From assembly GCF_001418565.1 (NCBI RefSeq), contig NZ_LIQQ01000025.1:1-64000 (forward strand): a stretch of 64,000 nucleotides of DNA. Reading direction: 5' to 3'. The notes beneath the pieces are model-generated. The model was given only the letters and a program-made list of their open reading frames with translations, did not search any database and had not been told where the DNA came from. Both the position numbers and the translations under genes were made by a program. Below, piece after piece: positions 60,612 to 64,000 of this stretch (position 1 is the first letter of the stretch; each line of letters opens with the position of its first letter). This stretch comes from Streptomyces graminilatus. Its GTDB lineage: Bacteria > Actinomycetota > Actinomycetes > Streptomycetales > Streptomycetaceae.

Positions 60612-61039
60612 GGACGAGGAGCCCTCGGGGCCCTGGGAGCCTTCGGGGTCCTGGGAGCCTCCGGGACCGTATCGCGAGGCGCATCCGGGAGGAGAGGGAC
60701 CGGGGTTCCTCCATCCTGGAGTTCGCCGGTTTCCTCCCGATCCTCATTCTCGTCGGCCTGGCCTGTATCCAGCTCGGCCTGATCGGCTACGGCATCAACC
60801 AGGCCGGTACGGGGGCCCGCGCGGCGGCCCGGGCCAGCTCGCTCGGCGGCGACGGGGACGCGGCGGGCACCGCCTCCGTCAGCGCCTGGCTCGATCCGCA
60901 GGTGGACGCGCCGCCGGGTGCCGGGGACACGACCACCGCGACCGTGACCGTCACCGTCCCCGCGATCATCCCGATCTTCGACTCCTGGCCGGTGACCCGC
61001 CGAGCCACCATGCCCAACGACCAGGACGACCGACCATGA
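60608..61039 (+). CDS. TadE-like pseudopilin
   Basis: A 143-residue TadE-family protein: basic N-terminus, DRGSSILEFAGFLPILILVGLACIQLGLIGY hydrophobic segment with the conserved E-F (about 33-36), then a short exposed domain. The N-terminus contains a tandem GPGSLR repeat copied at DNA level. Its ATG overlaps the stop of the CpaE-TadE gene. It gives the system two TadE-type subunits. Confidence 0.85.
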   Translation: MRTRSPRGPGSLRGPGSLRDRIARRIREERDRGSSILEFAGFLPILILVGLACIQLGLIGYGINQAGTGARAAARASSLGGDGDAAGTASVSAWLDPQVDAPPGAGDTTTATVTVTVPAIIPIFDSWPVTRRATMPNDQDDRP

Positions 61040-61098
61040 ACCGGCAATCAGTGGAGAGTTCAGTGGAGAGTGGAGAGGAGTTGAGACCGAGACCATGA
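61036..61098 (+). CDS. putative 20-codon minigene between tadE and tadA
   Basis: An ATG at 61036 overlaps the tadE stop (ATGA), and the 20-codon frame ([20 protein letters not shown]) ends in a TGA that overlaps the tadA ATG at 61095. GAGAGGAG-type sequence inside it would serve as the tadA ribosome site. Probably a coupling frame if it is real at all. Confidence 0.35.
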   Translation: MNRQSVESSVESGEELRPRP

Positions 61099-62444
61099 GC
61101 CTGCGCTCCCGTATGGCCGCCGCCGCAGACGACAACGGCGGCGGAACCCCACGCGAGGACGGCCACCTCGTCGCCGTCTACCGTGCCAAACTCCTCGAAG
61201 AGATCGACCTCGCGGAGATGTCCAGCCTCGCGGCGGCCGAACGCCGCGTCCGGCTGGAACGCGTCCTCGGCCACATCATCAGCCGAGAGGGCCCCGTCCT
61301 CTCCTCCGCCGAACGCTCCCAGCTCATCCGGCGGGTGGTCGACGAAGCCCTCGGCCTGGGCGTCCTCGAACCGCTCCTCGCCGACGCGTCGATCACCGAG
61401 ATCATGGTCAACGGCCCGGACTCGATATTCGTGGAACGAGCCGGCCGCGTCGAACAGCTCCCCATGCGCTTCGCGTCGAGCGAGCAGTTGATGCAGACCA
61501 TCGAGCGGATCGTCTCCACGGTCAACAGGCGTGTGGACGAGTCGAATCCGATGGTCGACGCCCGCCTGCCCACCGGCGAACGCGTCAACGTCATCATCCC
61601 GCCGCTCGCCCTCACCGGCCCGACGCTCACGATCCGCCGCTTCCCCCGCGCCTACACACTCCCGGAACTCATCGGCCTCGGCTCGCTGGACGAGCAGATG
61701 CTGATGCTGCTGTCCGCGTTCGTCCGGGCCCGCTTCAACGTCATCGTCAGCGGCGGCACGGGCACCGGCAAGACGACGCTCCTCAACGCGCTCTCCGGCC
61801 TGGTCCCCTCCCACGAACGCATCATCACCATCGAGGACTCCGCCGAACTCCAGCTCCAGCAGGAGCATGTGATCCGCCTCGAATCCCGCCCGCCGAACGT
61901 GGAGGGCAAGGGCCAGATCACCATCCGCGACCTGGTCCGCAACTCCCTGCGCATGCGCCCCGACCGCATCATCGTCGGTGAGGTCCGGGGCGGCGAGACC
62001 CTCGACATGCTCCAGGCGATGTCCACCGGCCACGACGGCTCCCTGGCCACCGTCCACGCCAACTCGGCGGAGGACGCGCTGATGCGGCTCCAGACCCTGG
62101 GCTCGATGTCCGAAGTCATGATCCCCTTCGAGGCGTTGAAGGACCAGATCAACTCGGCGGTCGACGTCGTCGTCCAACTCGCCCGCCATGTGGACGGCTC
62201 CCGCCGGATCGCCGAGATCGCCCTGCTGGTGTCCCACGGCCGCGAGCAGTTCCGCATCGCGACGGTCTCCCGCTACGTCTCCCGCCCGACCGGCCCCGAC
62301 GGCGTCGCCCAGGGCTACTTCGAACACCTCCCGGTGCCCCGCCCGGTCGCGGAGAAGCTGTACCTGGCGAACGAGTCGCTGCCCCCGGCGTTCGGAGTCG
62401 CCGAGGTGCTCGACGTACTGGACACAAGGCAGGCGATCGGATGA
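61095..62444 (+). CDS. tadA: TadA/CpaF secretion ATPase
   Basis: A 449-residue type II/IV secretion ATPase that powers Flp/Tad pilus assembly. Walker A is GGTGTGKTT with K226. An Asp box ([16 protein letters not shown]), the Walker B/His box [11 protein letters not shown] and [12 protein letters not shown] follow. The N-terminal all-beta/helical domain ([24 protein letters not shown]) is typical of CpaF. Cytoplasmic, at the inner face of the membrane. Confidence 0.95.
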   Translation: MSLRSRMAAAADDNGGGTPREDGHLVAVYRAKLLEEIDLAEMSSLAAAERRVRLERVLGHIISREGPVLSSAERSQLIRRVVDEALGLGVLEPLLADASITEIMVNGPDSIFVERAGRVEQLPMRFASSEQLMQTIERIVSTVNRRVDESNPMVDARLPTGERVNVIIPPLALTGPTLTIRRFPRAYTLPELIGLGSLDEQMLMLLSAFVRARFNVIVSGGTGTGKTTLLNALSGLVPSHERIITIEDSAELQLQQEHVIRLESRPPNVEGKGQITIRDLVRNSLRMRPDRIIVGEVRGGETLDMLQAMSTGHDGSLATVHANSAEDALMRLQTLGSMSEVMIPFEALKDQINSAVDVVVQLARHVDGSRRIAEIALLVSHGREQFRIATVSRYVSRPTGPDGVAQGYFEHLPVPRPVAEKLYLANESLPPAFGVAEVLDVLDTRQAIG

Positions 62445-62572
62445 CGACCCGGATGAACACCCGGACCACTGTGCGTACGTCGAAGGCGACGACAACTGCG
62501 CGTACGACGACGAGGACGACCGTGCGAACGACAACTGTGCGGACGACGACTGTGCGGAGCGAGCAGCCATGA
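62441..62572 (+). CDS. putative 43-codon Thr/Arg-repeat minigene between tadA and tadB
   Basis: The ATG at 62441 overlaps the tadA stop and the TGA at 62570-62572 overlaps the tadB ATG, both as ATGA. The frame encodes 43 residues of which 20 are Thr and 8 Arg, made of TTVRT/TTTVR repeats (e.g. TTVRTTTVRTTTVRSEQP at 26-43). The DNA is a degenerate 12-18-bp repeat. It may be a repeat-derived spacer translated for coupling, or a small secreted or nucleic-acid-binding peptide. Confidence 0.45.
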   Translation: MTTRMNTRTTVRTSKATTTARTTTRTTVRTTTVRTTTVRSEQP

Positions 62573-63513
62573 ACAACTCGGTTCCGCTGGCCTTGGGCGC
62601 CACGACGCTGTGCTGCACGCTCGCCGTCGCGGGCGCGCACATGTACGCCACCGGCCGCGCCCAGCGCCTGGCACTCGAAGACCGCCTCTCCGGCAGCGGA
62701 GGCGCGCTGCGCACGGCGACCGGCCGCGTACGCCACTTCTCGGCCGTCGACCGCCGTCTGCGCCGCACCCGCCTCGGCCGCACGATCCACCTCCGCCTCT
62801 CGGCGACCGGCCTTGACCTGACGGCCGGCGAGTTCTTCATGTACGTCACCGGTGTCGGCGTCGCCCTGTGGCTGCTGGCCGCCACCACACTGGCCCCCTT
62901 CTTCGGCCCGATCGCCGCGCTGGTGACGATCTGGGGCGCGGCGATCTTCCTCAACTGGCAGCTCCAGAAACGCATCGAGGCGTTCATCAACCAACTCCCG
63001 GACGTGGCACGCCTGCTGGCCAACGCCACGGCGGCCGGACTCGCCCTGCGTACGGCGCTGGCGATGGCGGCGGAGGAGCTGGAGGCCCCGGCGGGCGAGG
63101 AACTGGCCCGGGTGGCCGACCAGTTGACCCTGGGCCGGACGATCGACGACGCCCTGGGAGAACTGGCGGAACGGCTCCCGTCCCGCGAACTGGTCGTACT
63201 CGTCACCACGCTGGTGCTGGCCAACAAGGCGGGCGGCTCGGTGGTCAGCTCGCTCCGCAACCTCACCCAGACCCTTGAGGACCGCAAGGAGACGCGCCGC
63301 GAGGTCCGCACGATGCTGTCGGAGGTCAACGCGACGGCCTTCACGGTCCCCTGCCTCGGCCTCGGCTCGCTCCTCCTCATCAACTCTTCGAACGAGGGCG
63401 CGTTGGAGAAGGTGACCGGCTCCGGCCTCGGCCAGGGCCTGATCCTCCTCTCCCTGGGCCTGTACACGGTCGGTTTCTTCGTCATCCGCCGCCTCGGCAA
63501 GATCGAAGTCTGA
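62569..63513 (+). CDS. tadB: TadB-like type II secretion F-domain membrane protein
   Basis: A 314-residue inner-membrane platform protein. Two N-terminal hydrophobic regions (about 10-28 and 85-125) are followed by a T2SSF domain (QKRIEAFINQLPDVARLLANATAAGLALRTALAMAAEEL) and two C-terminal helices. The ATG at 62569 is chosen since the upstream in-frame stretch is Asp-rich and lacks family similarity. It works with TadA and TadC. Confidence 0.88.
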   Translation: MNNSVPLALGATTLCCTLAVAGAHMYATGRAQRLALEDRLSGSGGALRTATGRVRHFSAVDRRLRRTRLGRTIHLRLSATGLDLTAGEFFMYVTGVGVALWLLAATTLAPFFGPIAALVTIWGAAIFLNWQLQKRIEAFINQLPDVARLLANATAAGLALRTALAMAAEELEAPAGEELARVADQLTLGRTIDDALGELAERLPSRELVVLVTTLVLANKAGGSVVSSLRNLTQTLEDRKETRREVRTMLSEVNATAFTVPCLGLGSLLLINSSNEGALEKVTGSGLGQGLILLSLGLYTVGFFVIRRLGKIEV

Positions 63514-63530
63514 GGGGAGTGAGTGACCGG

Positions 63531-64000
63531 ATGCTGCCGCTGCTGCTTGCCGTGTTGATGGCGCTCGCCGTCGCGGGCGCCCTGCTGGGCATCCGCATGA
63601 TCCGAGCCGAGGCCAAACTCCCCTCCGACCTGCTCCTCGCCCTGGAGGTGGGCGGCACCCGGGTCTCGAAGGCCGACTCGGCGGTCGACCGCATGGGCAT
63701 GCGCTTCGCGCCCCTCGTCCTGCGCCTGATGGGCCCCCGCCGGGTCGACGCGAAACGCCTGCGCATCGACATGGCGGGCAACCCCGGCGGCCTGACCATC
63801 ACCCGCTACGCGGCCCGCCGGGCGGTCTACCTCACCTTCGGTGTCCTCCTCGGCCTGATCTTCCTCAGCAACGGCCAACTGGTCCTCGCGGTCATCACGT
63901 TCGCGTTCGGCCTGACGGCCGCCGACGCGGGGATCTGGCAGGCGGTACGGGAACGCAAGGACGTCATCGACCGCACCCTCCCCGACTTCCTCGACGTCCT
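63531..64000 (+). CDS. tadC: TadC-like type II secretion F-domain protein (cut by window edge)
   Basis: 156 codons are visible and the frame runs off the window. An N-terminal helix (LPLLLAVLMALAVAGALLGIRMI), a cytoplasmic stretch (KRLRIDMAGNPGGLTITRYAARRA) and two further helices (YLTFGVLLGLIFLSNGQLVL) match the start of TadC. ATG at 63531 used; a GTG at 63519 in frame abuts the GAGGGGA site and is less likely. Confidence 0.85.
   Translation, partial: MLPLLLAVLMALAVAGALLGIRMIRAEAKLPSDLLLALEVGGTRVSKADSAVDRMGMRFAPLVLRLMGPRRVDAKRLRIDMAGNPGGLTITRYAARRAVYLTFGVLLGLIFLSNGQLVLAVITFAFGLTAADAGIWQAVRERKDVIDRTLPDFLDV

Noticed and set aside
60966-63878. 970-codon minus-strand frame across the tad genes
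   Set aside because: Antisense to tadA, tadB and tadC, which are clearly real; the frame is Arg/Ser/Ala shadow sequence.

Overview
The window is Streptomyces-type chromosomal DNA: very high G+C, frequent GTG starts, four-base start/stop overlaps, a mycothiol S-conjugate amidase (mycothiol is an actinobacterial thiol), an XRE/DUF397 regulator pair, a SigE-family sigma factor and a GTP-dependent PEP carboxykinase. Nothing points to a recently acquired island. I saw no rRNA, tRNA, transposase, integrase or CRISPR array.

1-9.2 kb is mostly housekeeping: a cut membrane protein, cystathionine gamma-synthase, a small sigma-like regulator with a membrane protein, MarR, threonine dehydratase, a drug-efflux type ABC pair with an operator inside its promoter, GreA, a DUF4307 protein and Mca. 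9.2-15.3 kb holds a membrane-anchored NB-ARC/TPR ATPase, a Uma2-fold protein and a YyaL-type thioredoxin-domain protein. 15.5-22.1 kb is a tight four-gene operon: GT2 glycosyltransferase, GT-C (family 39) glycosyltransferase, DPM1-GtrA fusion and a secreted copper-radical oxidase of the galactose oxidase/GlxA type. It looks like a surface-glycan synthesis and oxidation system. It is followed by a hemolysin III homologue, pckA and a secreted delta-60/DUF11/RTX repeat protein.

27.8-32.4 kb is a minus-strand operon of a membrane protein, a solute-binding/VWA lipoprotein, a TelA protein and a second solute-binding protein. 32.5-44.7 kb is mixed: a double VOC protein, a small protein behind a Fur-like box, AlaT-type aminotransferase, a membrane acyltransferase, a histidine kinase facing a response regulator tail to tail, XRE/DUF397 with an RsbW-like ATPase and two companions, a YdeI protein, a DMT transporter and a secreted serine protease. 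44.8-50.3 kb is a D-amino-acid/sugar-acid locus. An N-acyl-D-amino-acid deacylase and a D-serine-dehydratase-fold enzyme are divergent from a PfkB kinase, an IclR regulator and RidA, with a perfect 14-bp palindrome in the shared promoter region.

50.3-56.8 kb carries an acidic protein, a secreted M14 carboxypeptidase, a sigma factor with a membrane partner, and a secreted protein/lipoprotein pair. 57.1-64.0 kb is the start of a Tad/Flp-type pilus operon: zinc-ribbon protein, CpaB, a CpaE-TadE fusion, TadE, TadA, TadB and a cut TadC. Its three internal gaps are each spanned by a tiny frame that overlaps the next gene by ATGA.

The most interesting items are the copper-oxidase glycan operon, the minigene chain in the tad operon, the solute-binding/TelA/VWA operon, the putative IclR and Fur-family operators, and short tandem repeats at the 3' ends of genes.
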